A DNA stretch of 64,000 nt, taken from Terriglobia bacterium (GTDB taxonomy: Bacteria; Acidobacteriota; Terriglobia; Acidiferrales; UBA7541). Position 1 is the stretch's first letter; every line of letters begins with the position of its first letter. The DNA lies in the NCBI GenBank assembly GCA_020072805.1, contig JAIQGC010000024.1, forward strand, positions 47,577 to 111,576, written 5' to 3'. Positions 42,351 through 50,308 of the stretch are shown piece after piece. The notes under the pieces are model-generated. The model worked only from the letters and a program-made list of their open reading frames with translations. It did not search any database and had not been told where the DNA came from. The translations under genes and the position numbers were made by a program.

Positions 42351-42911
42351 ATGAGCCTCGTGAAAACCACTTCGCAAACCGTCGGCCCTTATTTCGCCAT
42401 CGGCCTCACGTGGCTGAACAAGAGCGACCTGACCGCTCCGGGCGTCTCCGGCAAAAAGGTCACCATCGAAGGCCGCCTCCTCGACGCCGACGGCAAACCC
42501 ATTCCGGACGGCCTGATCGAAGTCTGGCAGGCCAACTCTCACGGCAAATACGCCCATCCCGAAGACAAGCAGGACAAGCCTCTCGAAAAAGGTTTTCAGG
42601 GATTTGGGCGTATCCCCATGGACGGCAACGGCTGCTTCCGCTTCACCACCATTCAGCCCGGCCCCGTCCCCGGCCCGGACGGCAAGCCCCAGGCGCCGCA
42701 CATCCTGGTCTCCGTCTTCGCCCGCGGCATGCTGGACCGCCTCGTGACCCGCATTTACTTCCCCGACGAGCCGCTCAACAACAGCGACTTCGTCCTCAAC
42801 CTGATCGAGCCGGCCCGGCGCGGGACGCTGATTGCCAGGAAAAAGGGCGAAGGCCTCGAGTGGAACATTGTCGTACAAGGACCCGAAGAAACAGTTTTCT
42901 TCAACTGCTAA
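42351..42911 (+). CDS. pcaG: Protocatechuate 3,4-dioxygenase alpha subunit
   Basis: 186 residues. QTVGPYFAIGLTW at the N-terminus and VTIEGRLLDADGKPIPDGLIEVWQANSHGKYAHP are typical of PcaG; it lacks the iron ligands of the beta subunit, as expected (APHILVSVFARGMLDRLVTRIYFPDE replaces the HIH segment). It shapes the substrate pocket in the heterodimer. It starts one base after the pcaH stop. Confidence 0.92.
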   Translation: MSLVKTTSQTVGPYFAIGLTWLNKSDLTAPGVSGKKVTIEGRLLDADGKPIPDGLIEVWQANSHGKYAHPEDKQDKPLEKGFQGFGRIPMDGNGCFRFTTIQPGPVPGPDGKPQAPHILVSVFARGMLDRLVTRIYFPDEPLNNSDFVLNLIEPARRGTLIARKKGEGLEWNIVVQGPEETVFFNC

Positions 42912-42930
42912 GAGTGTTTACACTCTCTGC

Positions 42931-44304
42931 ATGAGATTGCTGCAGCCACTGTTCCGCTGGGACCCCGTCGAAGCGGAATTCTCCAATCACGCGCGCGTGC
43001 AGGGCATGCTCGATTTCGAAGCCGCCCTCGCCCGCGCCGAAGCTCGCGCCGGTGTCATCCCCGCCTCCGCCGCTCCGCTCATCGCCGCGCAATGCCGCGC
43101 CGAACTTTTCAACATGGATGAACTCGCGCAATCCGCCGCGCGCGCCGGCAATCTCGCCATTCCCCTCATCAAGCGCCTCACCGCCCTCGTCGCCGCCACC
43201 GACAACGACGCCCAGCGCTTCGTCCACTGGGGCGCCACCAGTCAGGACGCCATCGACACCGGCCTGGTCCTGCAACTCCGCGCCGCACTCCTCCTCATGG
43301 AATCCGAATTCGAAACGTTTTCCAGCGCGCTCGCCCATCTCGCCGAAACGCACCGCGCCACTCCCATCGCCGCGCGCACCTGGATGCAGCAAGCCCTCCC
43401 CACCACCTTCGGCATCAAGGCCGCCGCATGGCTCGACGCAATCAACCGCGATCGCCTCCGCCTCGCCGCCGCCCGCCGCAACGCCGAAGTTTTGCAGTTC
43501 GGCGGCGCCGTCGGCACCCTCGCCTCGCTCGGCGCCAAGGGCCTCGACGTATCCAAAGCCCTCGCCGAAGACCTGCACCTCGCCCTCCCCGATCTTCCCT
43601 GGCACACCCAGCGCGACCGCATCGCCGAAGTCGCCACCGCGCTCGGCCTCGCCACCGGCACCCTCGGCAAAATCGCCCGCGACATTTCTCTCCACACGCA
43701 AACCGAAGTCGCCGAACTCTTCGAGCCTGCCGCCCCCCGCCGCGGCGGCTCCTCCACCATGCCCCACAAGCGCAATCCCGTCACCTGCGCCGTCGTCCTT
43801 TCCGCCGCCGCTCGCGTCCCCGGCCTCGTAGGCACCATGCTCTCAGCCATGGTCCAGGAACAAGAACGCGGCCTCGGCGGCTGGCACGCCGAATGGGAAA
43901 CGTTTCCGGAAATCATCAGCCTAGCCGCCGGCGCTCTCCATCACCTCACCGCAACCGTGAGCGGCCTCGAAGTGGACACCGCGCGCATGGCCGCGAATCT
44001 CGAACTTACCCGCGGCCTCCTCTTCGCCGAAGCCGTCCAGATGGCCCTCGGAAAAACCCTCGGCCGCCAGCAGGCCCACGACCTGATCGAAGCCGCCTGC
44101 CAGCGCGCGCAAAAAGAAAATCGCCACCTGCGCGACGTCCTCGCCGAAGACGCCGCAGTCTCCAAGCACCTGAACAAGGAAGCCTTGGCCAAACTTTTCG
44201 ACCCCGCTCAGTACCTCGGCGTGGCCGAGCAATTCATCAACCGCGTGCTCGCGGCTCATGCCGCGCAGAACGCGAAAAAAAATCCGGCGAAAGAAGGTAG
44301 GTAA
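42931..44304 (+). CDS. pcaB: 3-carboxy-cis,cis-muconate cycloisomerase
   Basis: 457 residues, fumarase/aspartase superfamily. It lactonises 3-carboxy-cis,cis-muconate to 4-carboxymuconolactone. The signature GGSSTMPHKRNPV and the upstream VHWGATSQDAIDTGLVLQLR are both present. ATG 42931 is used; the ORF track start lies within pcaG. Third positions are extremely C-rich compared with genes at the left of the window. Confidence 0.92.
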   Translation: MRLLQPLFRWDPVEAEFSNHARVQGMLDFEAALARAEARAGVIPASAAPLIAAQCRAELFNMDELAQSAARAGNLAIPLIKRLTALVAATDNDAQRFVHWGATSQDAIDTGLVLQLRAALLLMESEFETFSSALAHLAETHRATPIAARTWMQQALPTTFGIKAAAWLDAINRDRLRLAAARRNAEVLQFGGAVGTLASLGAKGLDVSKALAEDLHLALPDLPWHTQRDRIAEVATALGLATGTLGKIARDISLHTQTEVAELFEPAAPRRGGSSTMPHKRNPVTCAVVLSAAARVPGLVGTMLSAMVQEQERGLGGWHAEWETFPEIISLAAGALHHLTATVSGLEVDTARMAANLELTRGLLFAEAVQMALGKTLGRQQAHDLIEAACQRAQKENRHLRDVLAEDAAVSKHLNKEALAKLFDPAQYLGVAEQFINRVLAAHAAQNAKKNPAKEGR

Positions 44305-44305
44305 A

Positions 44306-45085
44306 ATGCCCTTTGCGGACTTGAACGGCTTGCGCGTGCACTATTCCCTCTCGGGAGCGGAAAACGCCCCCGTCCTGATCTTCTCCAATTCCCTCGGCAC
44401 CAATTTCTCCATGTGGAACCCGCAAGCGGCCGCGCTAGAAAAAGACTTCCGCATCCTCCGCTACGACACCCGCGGCCACGGCCAAACCGCCGTGCCCCCC
44501 GGCCCCTACTCCATCGAACAACTCTCCCGCGACGTTCTCGCCCTGCTCGACCATCTCCATCTCGACCGCGTCAACTTCTGCGGCCTCTCCATGGGCGGCA
44601 TGATCGGCATGTGGCTGGGCATCAACGCCCCGCAGCGTTTCCACCGCATCGTCCTCTGCAACACCGCCGCCAAAATTGGCACTGCCGAGATGTGGAACGC
44701 CCGCATCGCCACCGTGCGCAAGGGCGGCACAAGATCCGTCGCGGGCGCCGTCGTCGAGCGCTGGTTCACTCCCGAATTCCGCGCCGCGTCTCCCGCTCTC
44801 GTCGCCACCGCTCTGCACATGCTCGAAAACTCCCCCACGGAAGGCTACGCCGAATGCTGCGCCGCCATCCGCGACATGGACCAGCGCGAAACCATCAAAA
44901 ACGTGCGCGTGCCCACCCTCGTCATCGCCGGATCCAGGGACCCCGTGACTCCTCCCGCCGAAGGCCATTTCCTCGCCGACCACATCCCCGGCGCAAAATA
45001 CGCCGAACTCCCCGCCGCCCACCTTTCCAACATCGAAGCGACAGCCCAATTCAACGCGGAATTAACAAAATTCCTGAACTCCTGA
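44306..45085 (+). CDS. pcaD: 3-oxoadipate enol-lactonase
   Basis: 259 residues, alpha/beta-hydrolase. It hydrolyses beta-ketoadipate enol-lactone to beta-ketoadipate. Nucleophile elbow NFCGLSMGGMIG (serine), acid expected in IAGSRDPVTPPAEG, histidine in LPAAHLSNIE. Starts one base after pcaB with AAGGTAGG as RBS. Its stop is one base before a GTAG-footed repeat that begins the RAYT element. It is not fused to PcaC; pcaC lies beyond the element. Confidence 0.9.
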   Translation: MPFADLNGLRVHYSLSGAENAPVLIFSNSLGTNFSMWNPQAAALEKDFRILRYDTRGHGQTAVPPGPYSIEQLSRDVLALLDHLHLDRVNFCGLSMGGMIGMWLGINAPQRFHRIVLCNTAAKIGTAEMWNARIATVRKGGTRSVAGAVVERWFTPEFRAASPALVATALHMLENSPTEGYAECCAAIRDMDQRETIKNVRVPTLVIAGSRDPVTPPAEGHFLADHIPGAKYAELPAAHLSNIEATAQFNAELTKFLNS

Positions 45086-45086
45086 T

Positions 45087-45112
45087 GTAGAGGCCGGGCT
45101 TTAGCCCGGCTC
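45087..45112 (+). repeat. REP upstream of RAYT
   Basis: GTAG foot followed by AGGCCGGGCT-TT-AGCCCGGC hairpin; differs by one base from the downstream copy. Confidence 0.85.
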
Positions 45113-45174
45113 TTGGGTTTGACTCTGCTCTTCCCCCCCAACCACCCACTCCGCCAATCGCTCCTTCTACACCC

Positions 45175-45198
45175 GCCGCCCTAAAGGGCGGCCTCTAC
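45175..45198 (-). repeat. Inverted REP upstream of RAYT
   Basis: On the minus strand GTAGAGGCCGCCCTTTAGGGCGGC: same foot, different stem. With 45087-45112 it forms an inverted pair like a bacterial interspersed mosaic element. Confidence 0.8.
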
Positions 45199-45238
45199 AA
45201 ATTCCCCTAAATCCCCCATCCCATGCTAATTTCCCCCC

Positions 45239-45763
45239 GTGCCGTTCTTCCAAAAACGCCTGCGCCTTCCCTCCAGCCAATACCGCGGCCGCCGCATCTA
45301 TTTCATCACCATCGGAACCGAAAACCGCGCTCCCTTTTTCGCCGACCCCGCCGCCGGCCATTGGCTGCTCGCTCATCTCCTGAAACTCGCCCCGCAACAC
45401 GATTTCCTGCTCGATGGCTATTGCCTCATGCCCGACCACATCCATTTCGTTTCCGAAGGCATTTCCGACACCTCCGATCTCGTCCGCTTCGTCAACGATT
45501 TCAAGCAGCGCACCGCCTATGAATTCCTCAAGGCCCACAACACCCGCCTCTGGCAAAGGCGTTTCTACGACCACATCCTGCGCCCCGACGACGCCCTCGA
45601 AGACGTCGCCTGCTACATCTGGCTCAATCCCGTCCGCAAAGGCCTCTGCTCCAACCCCCGCCTCTACCCCCTCTCCGGCTCCCAAACCATCGACTGGAAA
45701 ACGCGCATCCCCGCCACCCTATCCTGGACTCCCCCCTGGAAACCCCCGCTCCCGCCTTTGTAG
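45239..45763 (+). CDS. REP-associated tyrosine transposase (RAYT, Y1/IS200-like)
   Basis: 174 residues. RGRRIYFITIGTENRAPFF is the N-terminal strand; YCLMPDHIHFV holds the HUH-type histidine pair, and RRFYDHILRPDDALEDVACYIWLNPVRKGL holds the catalytic tyrosine region typical of RAYTs. Such enzymes nick single-stranded REP DNA at the GTAG foot and are thought to spread REPs. The start is a GTG without a clear RBS. The stop codon TAG is contained in the GTAG foot of the downstream REP. It interrupts pcaHGBD-pcaC in the same direction. Confidence 0.9.
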   Translation: MPFFQKRLRLPSSQYRGRRIYFITIGTENRAPFFADPAAGHWLLAHLLKLAPQHDFLLDGYCLMPDHIHFVSEGISDTSDLVRFVNDFKQRTAYEFLKAHNTRLWQRRFYDHILRPDDALEDVACYIWLNPVRKGLCSNPRLYPLSGSQTIDWKTRIPATLSWTPPWKPPLPPL

Positions 45764-45785
45764 AGGCCGGGCTTCAGCCCGGCTC
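45760..45785 (+). repeat. REP downstream of RAYT
   Basis: GTAGAGGCCGGGCTTCAGCCCGGCTC type; its first bases overlap the RAYT stop codon. Confidence 0.85.
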
Positions 45786-45972
45786 ATGCTCTTGCCTTTG
45801 CTCTTATTCTTGCCCTCGCCTCTGCTCTTCCCACCTATCTCCTCCACCCAACCCTTGCATTCCCTCCTCCACCTGACCCAAAATAACCGCCACACAACTT
45901 CCCTGGCCTTTCTTCCGCAACCAGCCAGCACCGCCAGGCGCCAAACGTCTTGCACCACCGAGGAGCGAACCA

Positions 45973-46371
45973 ATGGACGACCGCGAAAAACACGAGCAGG
46001 GAATGAAAATCCGCCGCGCCGTCCTGGGCGACGCCCACGTGGACCGCGCCCAGAGAAACAAAAACGCCTTCAACGAAGAGTTTCAGGACCTCATCACCCG
46101 CTACGCCTGGGGCGAAATCTGGACCCGCCCGGGCCTCCCCCCCCATACCCGCAGTTGCATCACCATCGCCATGATGGTCGCCCTCAACCGCGGCGACGAA
46201 CTCCGCATGCACATCCGCGCCGCCTTCAATAACGGCGTCACCCGCGAGGAAATCAAGGAAGTCCTCCTCCAAACGGCCATCTACTGCGGCGTCCCCGCGG
46301 CCAACACCGCCTTCCACATCGCCGGCGAAGTTTTTGCTGAAATGGAAGCCCAGGGTGATTCGCGGCGCTGA
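45973..46371 (+). CDS. pcaC: 4-carboxymuconolactone decarboxylase
   Basis: 132 residues, CMD family. It converts 4-carboxymuconolactone to beta-ketoadipate enol-lactone, the step between PcaB and PcaD. GEIWTRPGLPPHTRSCITIAMMVALNRGDELRMHIRAAFNNGVTREEIKEVLLQTAIYCGVPAANTAFHIAGEVF matches PcaC throughout. RBS GAGGAGCG precedes ATG 45973. The RAYT element separates it from pcaD by 890 bases. Confidence 0.92.
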   Translation: MDDREKHEQGMKIRRAVLGDAHVDRAQRNKNAFNEEFQDLITRYAWGEIWTRPGLPPHTRSCITIAMMVALNRGDELRMHIRAAFNNGVTREEIKEVLLQTAIYCGVPAANTAFHIAGEVFAEMEAQGDSRR

Positions 46372-46851
46372 AGCACGGGTGCCCCAGGCGTCGTTTCTAC
46401 GCCTGAGCCTTTTGACTTTGATTCTCCACCTCGCCCTTTCCCCATCCCCACTCCGCGCCCTCTGCGTCTCTGCGTTCCACTCCTTCTTCCCGCTCCTCCA
46501 CTATCTTGCTCCATTCAGACCAGTGCTAACTCTCTTACGATCTGCAGTTACAGGAAAACCGGGGGGTTGGGGGGGGTATTGTTTACTTGCCCCGATGCAA
46601 TCGGGACCAGAGAACCGGCGAAGGGTATCTTTCTTGAGCGATCAGCGGGAGCCGAGATCTCCCTAGCCCGTCCGGCCAGCCAGCGATTGGGCTAGCCGCA
46701 GCACACGGCCACGGCGGCCCAGTGGCACAGGCTTTAGCCTGTGCGGGTTCTGCCTTCCTGTCATTGGAAAAGCGCACAGACTGAAGTCTGTGCCACCAAA
46801 ATCACGCGCGTCTCTTACTTTCAACTGTCAACTTTGAACTTCCCGCCATCC
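46372..46851. other. Intergenic region with an inverted repeat pair and G-rich tract
   Basis: 480 bases between pcaC and the convergent aldehyde dehydrogenase. It contains a G-rich stretch (CCGGGGGGTTGGGGGGGG, about 46559-46576), the GTGG-footed hairpin pair, and a TTTCAACTGTCAACTTTGAACTT tract resembling the one at 3.2 kb. No coding sequence is supported. Confidence 0.6.
46722..46796. repeat. Inverted pair of GTGG-footed REP-like hairpins (BIME-like)
   Basis: GTGGCACAGGCTTTAGCCTGTGC (46722-46744) and, on the minus strand, GTGGCACAGACTTCAGTCTGTGC (46796-46774), separated by 29 bases. A third REP subfamily with GTGG instead of GTAG. Confidence 0.75.
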
Positions 46852-48198
46852 CTAAAACGGATACGGATGCTTCCCCATCTGAATCGTGATCCACTTCGTC
46901 TCCGTCATTTCGTCAATGGACCAGCGCCCGCCTTCGCGCCCGCTGCCGGAGTCCTTCACGCCGCCGAAGGGCACGATGGCGTCGTCATGGATCGTCGGGC
47001 CGTTGAGGTGCACCATGCCGGCTTCCAGTTCCAGAGCGAAGCGCATGGCCAGTTGCAGGTCATTGGTGATCACCGCGGAGGAAAGTCCGTAGACCGAGGA
47101 ATTGGCCAGCTTCAAGGCGTGCTCCGCGTCGTTGGCCCTGGTCACCGCAGCGACGGGGCCGAACAGTTCGTCCTTGAAGACGGCCATCTCCGGGGTGACG
47201 TCTGCAATCACCGTCGGATGATAGAAATTCCCTTCGTATTTTCCGCCGGTCAGCACGCGCCCGCCCGCGGCCACCGCGGCCTTCACCTTGCCGTCAATCA
47301 TGGGGCACTGCGAAGTGCGGATGAGCGGGCCAATGACCGTGTGCGGATCGCGCGGGTTGCCGACGGTCATCTTCGCGGCCTTGGCCGCGAATCGCTTGAG
47401 GAACTCGTCATAGACCGGCGCTTCCACGATGATGCGCGAGCCGGCCATGCAGATCTGCCCCTGGTGGATGAAGATGCCGAAGCAGGCGGTGTCCACGGCG
47501 TAATCCAGATCAGCGTCCTTCAGCACAATCACCGGGCTTTTGCCGCCCATTTCCAGCACGACGCGCTTGCCGCGCCGCGCGCATTCCGTGGCGATGATGC
47601 GGCCCACGGCGGTCGAGCCGGTGAAGGTCACCAGCTTCACGCGCGGGTCTTCGAGAATCACCTTGGCCATGGCCGGGCCGTCGCCGGGGACGACGTTGAA
47701 AACGCCCGCGGGCACTCCCGCCTTATGGAAAACTTCCGCCAGCTTGAGCACCGTGAGCGAAGTCTCTTCCGACGGCTTCAGCACAAACGTATTGCCGGCG
47801 GCCAGCGCGAAGGCCACTTTCTTGAGCGAAAGAATCACGGGAAAGTTGAACGGCGAAATGCCTGCCACCACGCCCAGCGGACGGCGCACGGCCATCGAGA
47901 AAAGACCCGGCTCGTTGTTGAAAACTTCGCCCTGAATGCGCCGCGCTTCTCCGGCAATCGAATGCACCATGTTGGCGGCGAAGGGCACTTCGAACATGGC
48001 CTTGCCGAACGTGGCCCCGCCTTCGTCAATCAGCAGGTCCACGATCTCCTGCCGCGCCGCCATCAGTCCATCGGCGGCCTGGTGCAGGATGCGTTCGCGT
48101 TCGGCCGGTGGCGTGGCCGCCCACGACGCGCGCGCCGCGTCGGCGGCGTCTGGAACCTGTCCTCCTCCGGAATTTAAACACAGACGCGCTTGCTGCAA
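46852..48198 (-). CDS. Aldehyde dehydrogenase (vanillin/benzaldehyde dehydrogenase-like), N-terminally short
   Basis: 448 residues against about 480-490 usual. The catalytic core is complete: FTGSTAVGR, glutamate in LEMGGKSPVIV, cysteine in HQGQICMAGSR, and PFGGVKDSGSGREGG. It would oxidise an aldehyde with NAD(P)+. Homology begins only at DAADAARASWAATPPAERERIL; about 45 N-terminal residues (the usual INGEW...NPATGE segment) are absent, and the stop of the upstream MetE-like gene leaves just 7 bases. The start is TTG 48198; a GGAGGAGG motif lies before a GTT codon further in. Aromatic aldehyde as substrate is suggested by context only. Confidence 0.8.
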   Translation of the reverse strand: MQQARLCLNSGGGQVPDAADAARASWAATPPAERERILHQAADGLMAARQEIVDLLIDEGGATFGKAMFEVPFAANMVHSIAGEARRIQGEVFNNEPGLFSMAVRRPLGVVAGISPFNFPVILSLKKVAFALAAGNTFVLKPSEETSLTVLKLAEVFHKAGVPAGVFNVVPGDGPAMAKVILEDPRVKLVTFTGSTAVGRIIATECARRGKRVVLEMGGKSPVIVLKDADLDYAVDTACFGIFIHQGQICMAGSRIIVEAPVYDEFLKRFAAKAAKMTVGNPRDPHTVIGPLIRTSQCPMIDGKVKAAVAAGGRVLTGGKYEGNFYHPTVIADVTPEMAVFKDELFGPVAAVTRANDAEHALKLANSSVYGLSSAVITNDLQLAMRFALELEAGMVHLNGPTIHDDAIVPFGGVKDSGSGREGGRWSIDEMTETKWITIQMGKHPYPF

Positions 48199-48205
48199 AA
48201 ACCGT

Positions 48206-49306
48206 TTACTTCCAGACGCGGCGCGCCGTTTCGGCCACCAGCCGCATCTTGGCCCACTGATCGTCCTCGGTCAGCAGATTCCCTTCCATGGTGGAAGCGA
48301 AGCCGCACTGGGGGCTGAGCGTCAGATTTTCGAGCGGCACGAACTTCGCCGCTTCCTCGATGCGCTTCACCAGATCGTCGCCGCTCTCCAGCTTGGCGAT
48401 CTTGGAACTCACCAGCCCCAGCACCACGGTTTTTCCGCGCGGCACGAAGCGCAGCGGCTCGAAGGTTCCCGAACGCGCGTCGTCGTATTCCAGCAGGAAA
48501 CAGTCCACGGCGAGAGTGCCGAATAGTTTTTCCGCGATGGCGTCATAGCCGCCCTCGGCGTACCAATGGCTGCGATTGTTGCCGCGGCAGAGATGAATGG
48601 CCAGCGTCACGCCGGGGCGGCGCGCGGCTTCGAAGCAGGCGTTGTCCGCGCGCACCGCTTCGTCCAGCAGCGCGTCGGGGTCGGCCTGCATCTCCGCGCG
48701 AATCCATTCGCGCCACTTGGGGTCCATGTAATAGCTGTAGCGCGGCGCGTCAATCTGAATGTAGCTGACGCCCTCGGCGCTCAGCTTGGCGAGATCCGCC
48801 TTCATGATGCCCACAATGTCCCAGAGCAGCGCGGAGTGGTCCTTATATACCTTGTCGGTGACGCCGCGCTTGAAGGAGATGGCCGGAAACTGCGTGGCGC
48901 TGGGCAGGGTCATCTTGATCGCGCCGGGGCTGTTTTTCTTCAGAAACGGCAGCTCATGGCCGGTCAGAGGACGCGCCTGGCGCAGCTTGGCGCCGACGAT
49001 TCCGGTGACACTGCTGACGTGCGCGTCTTCTTTTTCGCCGGCTTTCCACGCGCGCGCCACGGCATCGCCCAGGTCGAATCCCTCGACGGCGTCGGTAAAA
49101 TCGCTCATGAAGTTGCGCCGGCGCAGTTCGCCGTCGGTGAAAATCTCGAATCCCAGTTCTTTCTGCTTGGCCAGGACCCGCAGGATGTGGCGGTCTTCGA
49201 TGGCCTTCAACTGCTCGGGGGTAACGGCGGGATTGCGCCGCGCCTCCAGAATTTCGGCGGGCCGCAGAAAACTTCCGATATGATCGGCTCGGTAGCGCAC
49301 TGGCAT
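48206..49306 (-). CDS. MetE-like cobalamin-independent methionine synthase C-terminal family protein
   Basis: 366 residues, a stand-alone catalytic barrel without the N-terminal MetE half. YRADHIGSFLRPAEILEARR, FEIFTDGELRRRNFMSDF, YIQIDAPRYSYYMD, the zinc-ligand candidates in IHLCRGNN (His, Cys) and LSPQCGFAST (Cys) are seen. Such short MetE-like proteins move a methyl group to a thiol, but the methyl donor is often unknown; the donor might be folate-bound methyl from O-demethylation of methoxy-aromatics (speculative). ATG 49306 follows AAAGAGGAT. Upstream partner of the truncated aldehyde dehydrogenase. Confidence 0.82.
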   Translation of the reverse strand: MPVRYRADHIGSFLRPAEILEARRNPAVTPEQLKAIEDRHILRVLAKQKELGFEIFTDGELRRRNFMSDFTDAVEGFDLGDAVARAWKAGEKEDAHVSSVTGIVGAKLRQARPLTGHELPFLKKNSPGAIKMTLPSATQFPAISFKRGVTDKVYKDHSALLWDIVGIMKADLAKLSAEGVSYIQIDAPRYSYYMDPKWREWIRAEMQADPDALLDEAVRADNACFEAARRPGVTLAIHLCRGNNRSHWYAEGGYDAIAEKLFGTLAVDCFLLEYDDARSGTFEPLRFVPRGKTVVLGLVSSKIAKLESGDDLVKRIEEAAKFVPLENLTLSPQCGFASTMEGNLLTEDDQWAKMRLVAETARRVWK

Positions 49307-49400
49307 TTCGTAATCCTCTTTCCCGAATTCCTTGAAACTTTTCGATTTCACGCCGCGCGGCAGCCTCGGCGGCTCCGCGCAACCCATCCACTATGCCAAA

Positions 49401-50237
49401 TTAGTGCACTCCGGGCCAGTCCGTGTGATCTCCCAGATTGGCCGCGATTTTCCGCGCCGTTTCCCGCACCAGGTCGATCTTTTCGCCCAGTTCCCGGCCC
49501 TGAAACCGCTGCGTGGGGCCGGAAATTCCCACCGCGCCGACGACGTGGGCATCCTGAAGAATGATCGGAGCGGCCACTCCGTTGAGCCCGCGCTCGAGTT
49601 CCTGCTCGTCCAGGGCGTAGCCCCTTTGCCGGACGCGCCGCAGATCGTTCTTCAATTCCTCGATGCGCGCATGCGTGCCGGCGGTATAGCGCTGCATTCC
49701 ATTGCGCTGAACGATCTCGCTGACGTCCTGCTCGCTGAGGTAGGCCAGCACGGCCTTGCCGGCAGCCGTGCAGTGCGCCGGAAAAAGCGAGCCCACCGGC
49801 GTGCGCACGGTGATCCGCGCGCCGGGAGAATCGAAGCGCTCCACGCACACGACGCCGCTTGATCCCGGCACGGCCAGGCTGACGGCCTCGTTCGAAACGC
49901 GCGCCAGATCCGCCAGGAATCGCCGGGCTTCGCTCTGCAGGGTTCTGGCTTTCAGCGCCTTGGTTCCAAGATCGTGCAGCTTCAGTCCCAGCCGGTATTT
50001 CTCGCCTTCCGGGTCCCGTTGAATCAGGTCGAATTTCTCCATGGCGCCCAGCAAGCGGTAGACCGTGGTCTTGTTCAGACGGAGGCTTGCGGCAATTTCG
50101 GAAATGCGCAGTTCGGGACCGTTCTGGCCCATGTGCAAGAGGATGCGGATGGCCTTCTGCAGCGACTTGCTGGCGCCGGACGCCGACTCGCGCCGTCTGG
50201 CTACCGGAACTCGTCTGCGCAAAGAAGCTAACGCCAT
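49401..50237 (-). CDS. IclR-family transcriptional regulator
   Basis: About 278 residues. SASGASKSLQKAIRILLHMGQNGPELRISEIAASLRLNKTTVYRLLGAMEKFDLIQRDPEGEKYRLGLKLHDLG is a classical IclR winged helix; GYALDEQELERGLNGVAAPIILQDAHVVGAVGISGP is the effector domain. It is not of the PcaR subgroup. ATG 50237 follows GGGAGG; the longer frame reads through the operator region. It is divergent from an MFS carrier with a palindromic site between them, so it likely controls the carrier and itself. Confidence 0.87.
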   Translation of the reverse strand: MALASLRRRVPVARRRESASGASKSLQKAIRILLHMGQNGPELRISEIAASLRLNKTTVYRLLGAMEKFDLIQRDPEGEKYRLGLKLHDLGTKALKARTLQSEARRFLADLARVSNEAVSLAVPGSSGVVCVERFDSPGARITVRTPVGSLFPAHCTAAGKAVLAYLSEQDVSEIVQRNGMQRYTAGTHARIEELKNDLRRVRQRGYALDEQELERGLNGVAAPIILQDAHVVGAVGISGPTQRFQGRELGEKIDLVRETARKIAANLGDHTDWPGVH

Positions 50238-50308
50238 GGCAACCTCCCTCCCCCGAAAGGAACGGGCCTTTGGAGGATGGGGCATTGTAGTAGAAAGCAG
50301 ATTTCTGT

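Larger units (their letters stand above)
45087..45785 (+). mobile_element. REP/RAYT element between pcaD and pcaC
   Basis: A RAYT gene bounded by GTAGAGGCCGGGCTTYAGCCCGGCTC hairpins in the same orientation on both sides (45087-45112 and 45760-45785), plus one inverted related hairpin (45175-45198). This is the usual layout of a RAYT with its cognate REP sequences. Confidence 0.8.

Noticed and set aside
45239-45763. RAYT considered as an ordinary IS200/IS605 insertion sequence
   Set aside because: The gene is a RAYT by its motifs and is bounded by same-orientation REPs with a GTAG foot rather than by IS200/IS605 ends; no tnpB is present.
46559-46576. G-rich tract as a G-quadruplex regulator
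   Set aside because: It has only two long G runs separated by TT, between convergent genes; a stable four-run quadruplex and a role are not supported.
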